DNA of 64,000 nucleotides from Desulfoscipio sp. XC116 (GTDB lineage: Bacteria; Bacillota; Desulfotomaculia; Desulfotomaculales; Desulfallaceae): positions 2,175,035 to 2,239,034 of the forward strand of contig NZ_CP156660.1 in the NCBI RefSeq assembly GCF_039851975.1, given 5' to 3'. The translations under genes and the position numbers were made by a program. Under the pieces are notes generated by a model. It did no database searches, was not told the origin of the DNA, and saw only the letters and a list, made by a program, of their open reading frames with translations. This document shows, one piece after another, positions 9,552 to 18,422 of the stretch (its first letter is position 1; every line of letters begins with the position of its first letter).

Positions 9552-11240
9552 TTATAGCTCGTACGGCCAGGCTTGCAGGCCGCCCTCCATAAATTTAACA
9601 TCTTTAAATCCCGCGCCCTTTAAGGTTCGTAAAGCCTCGTAGCTGCGGGTACCCAGTGCGCATACAAGCACAATTTCCTTATCCCGGGGTATCTCATCAA
9701 TTTTTTCGCGCACATCACCCAGCACCACCAGCCTTACCCGGTCATCCTTAAGGCGGCGCATTTTAAACTGCGGCTCGGTGCGTACGTCTAATATAACCAT
9801 GTCGTCGCCACGGTCCATTTTCTGCTTTAATTCTTGAACTGTGACGGTTTCCGCCAGTCCGGCCATCTTGTTGCGAATGATATTGGCCGTATGCATACTG
9901 ACATCAATAGGGGTGGCAAACGGCGGCGCATAACCCATGTCAACATCAAAGAGCTGCTCCACGGTAGCCCCCATGGTGATGGCCGTAGCCGCTACATCGA
10001 TACGCTTCACGGCATCGCCCTCACCGAGCGCCTGCGCGCCTAAAATTTTACCCGTATCTTCCTCGACAATCATTTTCATCAATACCATGCCGTGCTCGGG
10101 ATGGTAATGGGTGCGATCAAAGCCGTGATAGACCGCCGTAACTACCCGACGGCCCAAATCGCGGGCTTGTTTTTCGCCCAGCCCGGTACGGCCGATATTA
10201 AAGCCCATGGTATGCAGCACCCCGGTGGCTAAAATGCCCCGGAAGACCTCATTGCCTCCGGTTACATTATCGCCCACCACGCGACCTTGCCGGTTGGCAT
10301 AAGTGGCCAGCGGCACAAATACCTTTTTGCCGCTCACCAGGTGAGTATTTTCCACACAATCGCCAAGGGCATAAATATCCGGGTCACTGGTCTGCATATG
10401 TTCATTTACGGCAATAGCCCCGGTTGCACCAACGGCCAGCCCGGCATCTTTAGCCAGCTGTACATTGGGACGCACACCCACCGATACCACAACCAGTTCG
10501 GTTTCAATGGGACCCTGATCGGTAACTACCGCTGCAACACGACCGTCTTCGTCCCCTTCCAGTTTCAAAACTTTATGCCCCAGATAAAACTCCAGGCCCT
10601 GATCCGTTAATTTTTTAGCCAGCATTTCGGCCATATCCTTATCCAACACGTTGGGCAAAATTTGGTCCTGCAGTTCGACCACCGAGCAAAACATGCGCAT
10701 TTTCATTAAAGCGTCCGCCGTTTCCAAACCGATAAAGCCGGCCCCCACGATAACAGCCTCACCGCCGTCCGCCTCACTGAGATACTCCTTGATTTGCCGG
10801 ACATCGTCGGGGTGATTTAATTTGTACACACCCTTCAGGTTCAAGCCCTCGATAGGCGGCACGAAAGGCTGGGCGCCCGTTGCCAGGACCAGCTTATCGT
10901 AAGGAACAGTATATTTCTCACCCGTCTCCAGATTCTCTACATGTACTTCTTTTTTATCCCTGTCTATGGATTTGGCCTCGGTGCGGGTAATTACCCGAAC
11001 ACCCTTTTCACGCCAGAAATATTCTTCGTTTCTAATAATACCGTAAGTAGTTTCAAACAAATGATCGAATTTCTGCACTTCCCCGGCTAAATAAAAAGGC
11101 ATACCACATCCCGCATAGGAAATCAGTTTGTCCTTTTCAATAATGGTAATTTCCGCATCAGGGGCTACCCGACGAGCCCTGGCGGCTGTTTTAGGCCCCG
11201 CGGCCACGCCGCCGATAATTACTATTTTCTGAGCACTCAT
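9552..11240 (-). CDS. CoA-disulfide reductase with C-terminal rhodanese domain
   Basis: 562 aa. FAD/NAD(P)H-dependent pyridine nucleotide-disulfide oxidoreductase: N-terminal FAD site (IVIIGGVAAG), redox Cys45 in SYAGCGMPFYLAGEV, NAD(P)H site (AVIVGAGFIGLETADAL) and dimer domain. From about residue 470 a rhodanese domain follows, with an active-site loop CALGTRS (Cys near 526). CoA-disulfide/polysulfide reductases of this form reduce CoA disulfides, CoA persulfide or polysulfide. In a sulfur-metabolising anaerobe, persulfide reduction or oxygen defence is plausible but inferred. It stands alone, bounded by terminators. Confidence 0.9.
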   Translation of the reverse strand: MSAQKIVIIGGVAAGPKTAARARRVAPDAEITIIEKDKLISYAGCGMPFYLAGEVQKFDHLFETTYGIIRNEEYFWREKGVRVITRTEAKSIDRDKKEVHVENLETGEKYTVPYDKLVLATGAQPFVPPIEGLNLKGVYKLNHPDDVRQIKEYLSEADGGEAVIVGAGFIGLETADALMKMRMFCSVVELQDQILPNVLDKDMAEMLAKKLTDQGLEFYLGHKVLKLEGDEDGRVAAVVTDQGPIETELVVVSVGVRPNVQLAKDAGLAVGATGAIAVNEHMQTSDPDIYALGDCVENTHLVSGKKVFVPLATYANRQGRVVGDNVTGGNEVFRGILATGVLHTMGFNIGRTGLGEKQARDLGRRVVTAVYHGFDRTHYHPEHGMVLMKMIVEEDTGKILGAQALGEGDAVKRIDVAATAITMGATVEQLFDVDMGYAPPFATPIDVSMHTANIIRNKMAGLAETVTVQELKQKMDRGDDMVILDVRTEPQFKMRRLKDDRVRLVVLGDVREKIDEIPRDKEIVLVCALGTRSYEALRTLKGAGFKDVKFMEGGLQAWPYEL

Positions 11241-11438
11241 TATTTATCCACCTGCCTGTTAAATTTTAATCGGGGTGCTAAACAACCCCGGCCCGGTTGG
11301 TTTAATTTTAAATACTTTATCATTAAAAACCTGGACTTATTGTAATTGGGAGGGGCGGGTAAAGTCAAGAACCGGTTAAGCCTGTAACATCCACTAAATG
11401 AATCGGTGTCAGCGGAAAAACCATTTATTTACCCGTTA

Positions 11439-11470
11439 ATCCCTATATCTAAATGTTTTTATATAGGGAT
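11439..11470. other. Perfect 10-bp inverted repeat in the reductase leader
   Basis: ATCCCTATAT (11439-11448) and its exact complement (11461-11470) enclose a 12-nt AT-rich loop, with no T-run on either side. It lies about 200 bp upstream of the reductase start, so it may be an operator or part of a leader. The rest of 11241-11557 holds only the adjacent terminator. Confidence 0.35.
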
Positions 11471-11482
11471 GTGCCTTAACGT

Positions 11483-11518
11483 AAAAATAGCTGCCTTTGC
11501 CAAAGCAAAAGCAGCTAT
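11483..11518 (-). terminator. Terminator of the CD1247-like gene
   Basis: The 8-bp arms ATAGCTGC/GCAGCTAT (11487-11494, 11511-11518) are extended by an inner 5-bp stem after one mismatch. On the minus strand a TTTTT run follows. It sits 40 nt after the stop of the gene at 11558. Confidence 0.75.
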
Positions 11519-11557
11519 GCATCATCCACACACCGGAAAAGCTTACATTATTTTGAT

Positions 11558-11992
11558 TTATATATCTTCTTCGATCACCCTGCTCCGGCTATGCAACATC
11601 TCCGGTTCATCCGCAGCTTCAAAATCATCGTCGTTTACGAAAACCACCTCATCGCAATTGGGACAGGTAACTTCAACAATATCATCATCCTCAATAATGC
11701 CGGGATCAAACAGCACCGTTTCCCCGCAGCGCGGGCAGTCCACCTCCATGTATTCTTCCAGGTCCTCCCCGTCATGCATATCATTTTCCAGAGTATATAA
11801 ATCTTCATCCAAGGTCTCCACATAATCCTCCAGTTGTTCCTGGGATTCCTCCAACTCGGAAAATGACTCGGCAAATTCGTCCAACACATCGATAATGCCG
11901 CCCAGCAGCTTGCCCTCTTTACTGTCGGCCTCCACATTCATACCGTTGGCCAGTCCCTGCAGGTAAGCCACTTTTGATTTAAGATCGGACAC
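11558..11992 (-). CDS. CD1247 N-terminal-domain-type acidic zinc-ribbon protein
   Basis: 144 aa. The first half is an acidic helical region (SDLKSKVAYLQGLANGMNVE, then repeated Glu/Leu heptads suggesting a coiled coil). The second half holds two CxxC pairs (DCPRCGETV and TCPNCDEVV) that form a zinc ribbon. The start is GTG at 11992 with AAGGGGG 7 nt upstream. The combination resembles the clostridial family annotated from CD1247; no biochemical role is known to me. Possibly a regulator or nucleic-acid-associated protein. Confidence 0.7.
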   Translation of the reverse strand: MSDLKSKVAYLQGLANGMNVEADSKEGKLLGGIIDVLDEFAESFSELEESQEQLEDYVETLDEDLYTLENDMHDGEDLEEYMEVDCPRCGETVLFDPGIIEDDDIVEVTCPNCDEVVFVNDDDFEAADEPEMLHSRSRVIEEDI

Positions 11993-12122
11993 AAAAAAAC
12001 CCCCTTTTTTGTTACATAACAAAATTAGTATCTCTCGTTGCGGGGGTTTTTAAACATTTATTTCCTTATTAAGGTAAAAGACTTTTACTTATCATTATCT
12101 CACCCGACTGTTTACCGAAAAA

Positions 12123-12680
12123 TTAAGCTCTTTTGATATAGTGTCCGGTGCGGGTGTCTATCTGCAGCACATCGCCCGTATTAATAAAAAACGGTACCTG
12201 CACTACATAACCTGTTTCCAAAGTGGCCGGCTTAGAGCCGCCGGAAGCGGTATCACCCTTAATACCCGGCGCCGTTTCCACCACTTCCAGCTCCACAACA
12301 TTAGGCAAGTCCACACCGATGGAGCGTCCCTGGAACGTCATAATGATAATAGTCATGTTTTCCTTTAGAAATTTAATAGCATCGCCCAGTTGTTCGGTAT
12401 TCATACTGAACTGATCGAAACTTTCCATATCCATAAAATGATACTCAGCGCCGTCACTATATAGATATTGCGCTTCCCGGCGCTCTATCCTCGCCTTGGG
12501 CATTTTTTCACCGGCATTAAACGTCTTGTCCACTACGGCGCCGGTGCGCAGGTTTCTCAGCTTGGAACGTACAAAAGCCGCCCCTTTGCCCGGCTTTACA
12601 TGTTGAAATTCTACCACCTGGTAGACATCGCCTTCCATTTCTATGGTCAGACCGGTACGAAAATCATTAGTTGAAACCAA
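12123..12680 (-). CDS. efp: Translation elongation factor P
   Basis: 185 aa, exactly the usual EF-P length, starting at TTG 12680 with AGGAGG 8 nt upstream. Starts further upstream add a non-homologous tail. EF-P relieves ribosome stalling at polyproline. The KOW-like N-domain carries Lys32 in KPGKGAAF, the residue modified in other bacteria; no modification genes are in this window. The C-terminal OB domain contains [15 protein letters not shown]. It lies between pepP and the spoIIIA region, as in Bacillus. Confidence 0.95.
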   Translation of the reverse strand: MVSTNDFRTGLTIEMEGDVYQVVEFQHVKPGKGAAFVRSKLRNLRTGAVVDKTFNAGEKMPKARIERREAQYLYSDGAEYHFMDMESFDQFSMNTEQLGDAIKFLKENMTIIIMTFQGRSIGVDLPNVVELEVVETAPGIKGDTASGGSKPATLETGYVVQVPFFINTGDVLQIDTRTGHYIKRA

Positions 12681-12817
12681 CCACTCCGCCTCCTCGAAAT
12701 ATCCTGTTTTTATTATTTTAACCCCCGGCAAATCAGCCCTTACCGCACCGCAAGCCGAGTAATTTACGTGTATTACGTGTAGGAAATTGTTCCTTTTACA
12801 TCACTTTCTCACCTGTA

Positions 12818-13888
12818 TTAAAGCTCAATAAGATAATCTTTGGGTGATTTGGTTAGCAATCGACAGCCGTCTTTTTCCACTACCAGGCTGTCCTCAATGC
12901 GCACGCCCCCGGTGCCGGGCAGGTAAATACCCGGTTCGACGGTGATCACCATGCCTTCCCGCAGAATTGTATCATCCCTGGAGGAAATTCGCGGCCCTTC
13001 ATGCACCGCCAGACCCACACCGTGCCCGGTGCTGTGGCCGAAATATTCGCCATACCCATGGGAAGTAATAACATCCCGGGCTGCCTTATCTACCGCGCTG
13101 GCCGCCACACCTGCTTTTACCGCCGCCAAACCGGCCAGCTGGGCTTCCAGCACAATACCATAGATTTGCTTGATTTGCGCGTTTGGCGCCCCTAAAGACA
13201 CCGTCCTGGTCATATCCGAATTATAGCCATCCGTTACCACGCCAAAATCCAATGTTATAACATCACCCGGATTGATGTTTTTTTCCGACGCCTCACCATG
13301 CGGCAGCGCGGCCCGAGGACCGGAGGCTACAATAAACGGAAACGCGGTTTTCTCCGCACCCCGGCGGCGCATAAACATTTCCAATTCCAGCGCCACTTCT
13401 CTTTCGCTGATACCGGGTTTGATGAAATTGCAGATATGTTTAAATCCTTCATCTAAAAGCGTCATGGCTTTTTGTATGGCTGCCAGCTCATCTTTATCTT
13501 TAATCAGCCGGAATTGCTCAACAATACCGTCAACCGGGCGCAGTGTTACTTGATCCAGTTTTTCATGCAGTGTATCGTAAAATTTATAACTTATGTAATC
13601 CGCCTCAAAGCCCAGGGCAGACAAATTCAGCCGGCCGGCCATGTCCGCCAGTGCAGTTGCCAGGGTAGTCTCCATTTTTATTATCGTCAGGTGCGGACTT
13701 TGTTCCCGCGCCTGTTCCATAAACCGAAAGTCAGCTATTAAAAAGGACTGCCCGGCTGTTATAAGAAGCGCACCTGCATCACCGGTAAAGCCGCTCAAGT
13801 AAAAACGATTTTCAGGCTGCAGTACCAGCAGCGCATCAAGAGCGTTATCTTTAAGGGCAGCGGCTAGTTTGTTTACTCGCGTTTGCAT
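12818..13888 (-). CDS. pepP: Xaa-Pro aminopeptidase (M24 family)
   Basis: 356 aa. It removes an N-terminal residue before proline. A creatinase-like N-domain precedes the pita-bread fold. Dinuclear metal ligands are visible: the Asp pair in DFGVVTDGYNSDMTRTV, His in GHSTGHGVGLAVHEGP, and Glu in VEPGIYLPG and RIEDSLVV. The ATG at 13888 with CGGAGG upstream is one nucleotide after the aroQ stop; longer readings run into aroQ in another frame. Confidence 0.92.
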   Translation of the reverse strand: MQTRVNKLAAALKDNALDALLVLQPENRFYLSGFTGDAGALLITAGQSFLIADFRFMEQAREQSPHLTIIKMETTLATALADMAGRLNLSALGFEADYISYKFYDTLHEKLDQVTLRPVDGIVEQFRLIKDKDELAAIQKAMTLLDEGFKHICNFIKPGISEREVALELEMFMRRRGAEKTAFPFIVASGPRAALPHGEASEKNINPGDVITLDFGVVTDGYNSDMTRTVSLGAPNAQIKQIYGIVLEAQLAGLAAVKAGVAASAVDKAARDVITSHGYGEYFGHSTGHGVGLAVHEGPRISSRDDTILREGMVITVEPGIYLPGTGGVRIEDSLVVEKDGCRLLTKSPKDYLIEL

Positions 13889-13889
13889 T

Positions 13890-14339
13890 TTAATCCTCCG
13901 GTACGGTTGTCTGAGCCAGTTCCAGCGCGGCCCGCAAAGCCAATTGATACCCCGGCGCGCCAAAGCCGGATATCTGCCCCGCCGCCACGGGAGCAATGAC
14001 GGAGAAGCGGCGGAACTCCTCACGGGTGTGAATATTGGAAATATGCACTTCAATTACCGGTAAAGCAATGGCCGCCACCGCATCCCGCAATGCGTAACTG
14101 TAATGGGCATAAGCACCCGGGTTGAAAATTACAGCATTATACTCATCATCGGCGGAATGCAGCACATCAACCAGCACACCCTCGTGATTGGACTGCCTAA
14201 AGCCGATATCCACGCCGAGCTGCTGAGCCAGTTTCCGCAAAGAATCGTTTATTTCATCCAACGATCCGGTACCGTACACACCTGGTTCCCTTTTCCCCAG
14301 CATGTTGAGGTTGGGACCGTTCAGGACCAGTATTTTCAT
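13890..14339 (-). CDS. aroQ: Type II 3-dehydroquinate dehydratase
   Basis: 149 aa. Catalyses 3-dehydroquinate to 3-dehydroshikimate in the shikimate pathway. Type II signatures are [17 protein letters not shown] (catalytic Tyr), [17 protein letters not shown] and [14 protein letters not shown]. The ATG at 14339 has GAGGTG 6 nt upstream. It heads the aroQ-pepP-efp group; the other shikimate genes (aroBKCE) lie 30 kb away in this window. Confidence 0.94.
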   Translation of the reverse strand: MKILVLNGPNLNMLGKREPGVYGTGSLDEINDSLRKLAQQLGVDIGFRQSNHEGVLVDVLHSADDEYNAVIFNPGAYAHYSYALRDAVAAIALPVIEVHISNIHTREEFRRFSVIAPVAAGQISGFGAPGYQLALRAALELAQTTVPED

Positions 14340-14548
14340 CCACATCACCTCAAAAAAGATGGGAATATTTTAACACAAATGACCCTGATTGCATAGTCCT
14401 GACAAACTGTATCGGGTACTTGGCGATACGCATTATAACGCAATTCACCAAGGCCGGCTCCGGCGCTGTCCCGGAGACCGGGTACCAATTCACGAACGCC
14501 GGCTACCGGATACCGGTTTCCGATTGCCAATAGCCGGTATTAAGCTTA

Positions 14549-14664
14549 TCAAATTCCAAGACTCCCGTTTTCCATAAAATGAAGTTCCTGTTTTTTGCTT
14601 CAGGCGGGGGTAGAATCCCCCTCATCTGAAACCCGATGTTCAGCCTTAGCTAAACACAGGTTCA
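14549..14664 (+). repeat. Structured dispersed repeat, copy A (IS200/IS605-end-like)
   Basis: First of three related elements (others near 53213 and 56480). Common order: ATTCCAAG, a CTCCC-type hairpin, a CAGG-GGGG/CCCC-CTG hairpin around TAGAATCCCC, then GATGTTCAGC...GTTCA. Copy A has an extra G matched by an extra C in the second stem, so pairing is kept. It ends at the pmbA stop codon. The rest of 14340-14548 shows no gene I can support. Confidence 0.7.
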
Positions 14665-16017
14665 TTAAGCTTGCCCTCCGCCGCTGATGCTCATGCGGGA
14701 TACTCTGATAGTGGGAGCTCCCCGGCCGCCGAAGAATTGCAGGTCGCTGCCCACCGCATCAACCCGGCCCAACATTTCCATGATATTGCCGGCAATAGCC
14801 AGGCCCCGCACCGGGTAGGCCGGCCGGCCGTTTTCAATCCACAAACCGCCGGCCCCAAGAGAAAAGTCACCTGATATAGGATTGGCAGTGTGCAGACCCA
14901 TTACCTCGGTTACATAAAGGCCGCTGGATATATCGCTGATGATCTGTTCGGCAGTTTTATCCCCCGGTTCGATAAGAAAGTTGGTGGTGCCCACCTCGGG
15001 CGTTCCTTTAAAAGAGCCTCGCACACCGTTGCCTGTGGATAATACCCCATCTTTGGCGGCGGTATATGTGTTATGTAAGAATCCCTGCAGTCGACCGCCC
15101 TTCACCAGCATCGTTCGGGAAGTGGGTACTCCTTCACCGTCAAAAGGCGCCGAGGCAATACCACCGGGCAGAGTACCGTCATCGATAATATTGATTTGTT
15201 CCGCAGCCACTTGCTGCCCTACTTTACCGGCCAAAAGAGAGCGTCCCTTTTGCACTGCCTCAGCGGACAAAGCAGGGGCCAGCAGCCCTAAGAAACCGGT
15301 GGTCACATAAGGTTCCAACACCACTGCCGCCTGCTGCGTTACTCCGGGCCTGGCCCCCAGCATGCGCACCGCCCGGCCCGCAGCCTGCCTGCCAAGAGCG
15401 GCCGGATCAAGGTCGGCATAGCGCAGGCCGAACTTCATAGCAAACCCGGTCTGGCTTTCTTCTCCCTCGCCCGCCACCAAAGTGATGTACATACCGCAAT
15501 AAGCGCCTCCGTAATATAGTGACAGGCCGTGAGAGTTCACCAAAGTAACTTCGGCCTCGCCATCTTGGTACGTGGAACTTTCTATGATACTGACTCTTTT
15601 ATCAGCGGTCCGGGCCTCATTTTCCATATTGCGGGCCATGTCGATTTTATCCTCCACAGCGGCAGCCCGGATAGCCGGGTCATATAAATCCATGGCTGGA
15701 TAGCCGGGAGCCGGCCGGGGCAACAACCGGTGCGGGTCGGGCTCGGACAAACCTGCGTTGGCTAAAGCTTGTCTTACCGCCTCATCCACGGCCGCATCGC
15801 CTAAATCAGTGGTAAAAACAAAACCGGTTTTACCGTCCTGGAAGACCCGTATACCCATACCCCTGTCTTCGGCCAATTTCATTGTTTCTACTGCGTTATT
15901 GCGCACTTCAATTTCCAGCTCTTTACTGTTGCTGATATACGCCTCGGCCATGGCGGCGCCGTTTTTTATAGCTTTATGTACCGCTCTTTCCGCAATTTTG
16001 TTGCATTGGGCACTCAT
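14665..16017 (-). CDS. pmbA: TldE/PmbA-type metalloprotease subunit
   Basis: 450 aa. Partner of TldD in the heterodimeric TldD/E protease that degrades unfolded peptides and matures some modified peptides. It lacks the HExxxH zinc motif, as expected for TldE, and carries the GNGVRGSFKGTPEVGTTN and SGDFSLGAGGLWIENG regions of the family. Unusually, tldD is not adjacent but about 2.4 kb away, beyond a small gene, DUF3243, repeats and the prepilin peptidase. Confidence 0.9.
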   Translation of the reverse strand: MSAQCNKIAERAVHKAIKNGAAMAEAYISNSKELEIEVRNNAVETMKLAEDRGMGIRVFQDGKTGFVFTTDLGDAAVDEAVRQALANAGLSEPDPHRLLPRPAPGYPAMDLYDPAIRAAAVEDKIDMARNMENEARTADKRVSIIESSTYQDGEAEVTLVNSHGLSLYYGGAYCGMYITLVAGEGEESQTGFAMKFGLRYADLDPAALGRQAAGRAVRMLGARPGVTQQAAVVLEPYVTTGFLGLLAPALSAEAVQKGRSLLAGKVGQQVAAEQINIIDDGTLPGGIASAPFDGEGVPTSRTMLVKGGRLQGFLHNTYTAAKDGVLSTGNGVRGSFKGTPEVGTTNFLIEPGDKTAEQIISDISSGLYVTEVMGLHTANPISGDFSLGAGGLWIENGRPAYPVRGLAIAGNIMEMLGRVDAVGSDLQFFGGRGAPTIRVSRMSISGGGQA

Positions 16018-16110
16018 CTGTTACTCTCTCCTTTCAGTTAGGTTATTATAATTCAATGAAAAACAAACTATTCCTTTAGTACCAAATATAAAATGCGGCC
16101 ACAGCCAATA

Positions 16111-16132
16111 AAAAACTGCCCGAACGGCAGTT
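16111..16132 (-). terminator. Terminator overlapping the stop of the 71-aa gene
   Basis: A 7-bp stem AACTGCC/GGCAGTT (16114-16120, 16126-16132) is followed on the minus strand by a T-run. The stop codon of the gene at 16131 lies within the hairpin. Confidence 0.7.
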
Positions 16133-16346
16133 AATGCATAAAAAACGAATTGGCAGTCAAAGCAATCAAGTCTTTAAACGTAACCGGCGCCAGTTCTTGG
16201 ACGGAAACCTGAACCACAAAATTAGGGTCCAGCATTGCCGCTATGGCCACCTTTTGACCAGTTTGCTGATCAGTATAAAAACCAATCACGCAAAACTGCG
16301 CCTCCTCCCCGGCAACCTTCCTGGTGACAATATCGCCAATTTTCAT
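16131..16346 (-). CDS. Small conserved-looking protein, function unknown
   Basis: 71 aa with a strong SD (AGGAGG) and its own terminator, so very likely real. The N-terminus MKIGDIVTRKVAGEEAQFCV resembles the SH3-like opening of the sporulation protease YabG, but the protein is far too short to be YabG. No cysteine pair, signal peptide or membrane helix is seen. The flanking stretch 16347-16627 shows only the start signals of the next gene. Confidence 0.7.
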   Translation of the reverse strand: MKIGDIVTRKVAGEEAQFCVIGFYTDQQTGQKVAIAAMLDPNFVVQVSVQELAPVTFKDLIALTANSFFMH

Positions 16347-16627
16347 GAAATAATACCTCCTAGAGGAAGTAACACCGCACGGGATAAGATTCTAAGCATT
16401 AGTAGCGGCATAATATCAAATAATAGTATATGCACTTGTTGATACAGCATATGCCTCATAATTTGCAATTGTGCTATAAAAATACTTTCCCGCCCTTCAT
16501 AACAATGGCTAAATTTGAAATATTTTACTGTCTTACGTGCATAACTTTTATATGCCCGGGTGAAAATAAAAAGAGAACTTTAATTACATAATAAGACTAT
16601 AATCTTTAAAAAGGTGGTGCTAAATTT

Positions 16628-16891
16628 ATGGACTTTAATTTCAGACAAAATGTAAATACCGATTGGCCAACCTGGAAGAGTTACTTAAAGAATGCCATGG
16701 AGTTTGCCGAGGAGCTAGGAATCGGCCGGGATAAGATCAATTCTCTGGCTTACCAGGTGGGGGATCTGTTGGCCCAAAGCGTGCCTCCGGCCAATCCCGA
16801 GCAGCAGGCCATTAAAGAGATGTGGCAGGTAGCGGACCAAAATGAACGGCAAGTATTGGCCCGTTTAATGACCAAGGTGGTTAACCAGTAG
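16628..16891 (+). CDS. DUF3243 family protein
   Basis: 87 aa, plus strand, SD AAAGGTGG upstream. It matches the Bacillus YmfJ/DUF3243 pattern: an aromatic-rich start with WxxWKxYL, the helix INSLAYQVGDLLAQSVPPANPEQQ (read as two parts) and a C-terminal LMTKVV. A small, all-helical cytosolic protein of unknown function. It is one of the few plus-strand genes in this third of the window and probably has its own promoter in 16500-16620. Confidence 0.8.
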   Translation: MDFNFRQNVNTDWPTWKSYLKNAMEFAEELGIGRDKINSLAYQVGDLLAQSVPPANPEQQAIKEMWQVADQNERQVLARLMTKVVNQ

Positions 16892-16954
16892 GAAGCAATA
16901 AGCGCCGACTAGACGATAGCAAATTTACTGGTGTACTATAATTGCGCCAATTGT

Positions 16955-17003
16955 GCCGTGCAAGCGGCAAATCTGTCTTAAACATCCATGCCGCTTGCAC
17001 GGC
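16955..17003. repeat. 13-bp perfect inverted repeat after DUF3243
   Basis: GCCGTGCAAGCGG (16955-16967) and its exact complement (16991-17003) flank a 23-nt spacer. It could cap the DUF3243 transcript but has no T-run. The right arm, with following text CATCAGAGAATGAAAACATAGTTAG, recurs in altered form at 31688-31733 and partly near 41983, always in repeat-rich gaps. Confidence 0.6.
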
Positions 17004-17028
17004 GCCATCAGAGAATGAAAACATAGTT

Positions 17029-17116
17029 AGTCCGTCATGGCTATGAATATGAGCTGCATGCGACGCTTAAAGTCCGTCATGGCTATAAATAAAACCTGCA
17101 ACGCCTAGAGTCCGTC
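17029..17116 (+). repeat. Short degenerate tandem array, about 40-bp period
   Basis: AGTCCGTCATGG occurs three times, at spacings of about 42 and 38 bp. Similar intervening text (GGCTATGAATATGAGC / GGCTATAAATAAAACC) precedes a fuller GTCATTGCGAG-type element. It looks like partial copies of the left end of that element stacked in tandem. Confidence 0.55.
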
Positions 17117-17222
17117 ATGGCGAGGAGCGAAGCGACGTGGCAATCTCCGCTTTGCAGCTCGCATTTCTTTGGAGGGACCCGCTTCGGAGTTTGGGATTGC
17201 TTCGCTTACGCTCGCAATGACA
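17114..17222 (+). repeat. GTCATTGCGAG-type dispersed palindromic repeat, copy 1
   Basis: About 110 bp with imperfect inverted ends: GTCATGGCGAGGAGCGAAGC on the left and GCTTACGCTCGCAATGAC on the right, with an internal GCAATCTCC/GGGATTGC pair. Such elements are common in intergenic regions of many bacteria and have no coding capacity; mobilisation mechanism unknown to me. Confidence 0.8.
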
Positions 17223-17274
17223 TTAGCCGGCAATGACATATATTCGTTTATTGTAGTGCTTACAACACGTGATA

Positions 17275-17378
17275 ATTGCGAAGAGCAAAGCGATGCGGCA
17301 ATCTCCGTTTTACAGCCCGCATTTCTTGGGGAACCTGCTTCGGAGTCTGAGATTGCTTCGCTTGCGCTCGCAACGACA
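17275..17378 (+). repeat. GTCATTGCGAG-type dispersed repeat, copy 2
   Basis: Second copy 50 bp after the first, in the same orientation and somewhat degraded (left end ATTGCGAAGAGCAAAGCGA, right end CTTGCGCTCGCAACGACA). The remaining DNA of 16892-17530 holds no supportable gene. Confidence 0.78.
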
Positions 17379-17389
17379 AAATAAAGCAG

Positions 17390-17420
17390 AGTAGAGCGCC
17401 CTTTATTAAGGCGCTCTACT
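17390..17420. terminator. Hairpin downstream of prepilin peptidase
   Basis: An 11-bp stem AGTAGAGCGCC/GGCGCTCTACT with a 9-nt loop. The T-run on the minus side is poor, so it may be a weak terminator for the prepilin peptidase gene about 110 bp upstream, or a structural barrier between the repeats and the gene. Confidence 0.5.
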
Positions 17421-17530
17421 TAATTTAACTTAATTTAACCGGCCGCATCACAGACACACTTAATCTATAACTGTGTGCTCTTTGGAAGGGCGCTATTAGC
17501 TTTGGACTCCGCATTGCAGGCACACTTAAT

Positions 17531-18286
17531 CTATAACCCGGAAATGCACCTATACCAGCTAATTATCCGATCGGCATAAAACGCGGCCACTACGCCGCCT
17601 ATAGCCAGGTATGGTCCAAAGGGCACGGCATCCTTTCTGCCTTTTCTCCCCAGCGCAATAAGCGCAATACCCGCTATACCGCCAAATAAGAAAGAAATAA
17701 AAAGGGCGACAATAATATTCGGCCAGCCCAAGTACAGCCCTATCAGCGCGCTTAGCTTAATATCTCCGCCGCCCATGCCTCCCTTTGACAGCAAAGCGAT
17801 GGATAAGAAAAGCAGCCCGGCGGCAAAAAAACTAATTAACCCGCCGGCCAATTTGCCTGAACCGGATAAAAAAACCAGCGGCAGCCCCAGTACGCAGCCC
17901 GCTATAATCATTTCGTCAGGAATAATTTTATACCGGTAATCTATCAATGACACAGTTATCAGCACGGCAAAAAATACCCACATGGATACGGTCTGCCATT
18001 GCCAGCCCCAAAAATGATAGGCGGTCACAAAAAACGCCGCCGTAATCAACTCCACCAGAGGATACCGGGCGGATATTTTCCGACCGCAATAACGGCAGCG
18101 CCCTTTAAGGAACACATAGCTAAACAAGGGCACCAGATCAAGCACTCCGAGCCTTTGGCCGCAGCCGGGGCAGTGGGACGGACCAAACGCCACTGATTGT
18201 TCTTTTGGCAGCCGGTATATGCACACATTAAGAAAGCTGCCGATACAAGCGCCTAAAATAAAAACTATCATTTCATCAAAATACAT
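17531..18286 (-). CDS. pilD: Prepilin peptidase (type IV leader peptidase)
   Basis: 251 aa membrane aspartic protease that cuts and N-methylates prepilins. Seen: the N-terminal GACIGSFLNVCIYRLP, a zinc module with CPGCG and CRYCG, and catalytic aspartates in DYRYKIIPDEM and GMGGGDIKLSALIGLYLGW, with about six hydrophobic helices. The start is uncertain; the ATG at 18286 has a weak GGGA at 6 nt. It presumably processes the seven or eight pilin-like proteins encoded further right. Confidence 0.92.
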   Translation of the reverse strand: MYFDEMIVFILGACIGSFLNVCIYRLPKEQSVAFGPSHCPGCGQRLGVLDLVPLFSYVFLKGRCRYCGRKISARYPLVELITAAFFVTAYHFWGWQWQTVSMWVFFAVLITVSLIDYRYKIIPDEMIIAGCVLGLPLVFLSGSGKLAGGLISFFAAGLLFLSIALLSKGGMGGGDIKLSALIGLYLGWPNIIVALFISFLFGGIAGIALIALGRKGRKDAVPFGPYLAIGGVVAAFYADRIISWYRCISGL

Positions 18287-18422
18287 ACTATTTCCCACAC
18301 CCAAATAACCCTTGATTTCCCCGGCACAGCTCTCGACACAACTACAGTGTGCCGAAAAATAATGGCTTTGAAACTAATTATACAGCGTTATGCATCTTTC
18401 AACATTTCAATCTTTCAACATT

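Noticed and set aside
14345-14530. 61-aa minus-strand frame upstream of aroQ
   Set aside because: GC-rich leader sequence with repeated CCGGTA words, no SD and no recognisable domain; probably chance.
17029-17116. CRISPR-like array of three AGTCCGTCATGG units
   Set aside because: Units are too short and spacers share similar text; no cas genes. Better explained as partial copies of the dispersed repeat.
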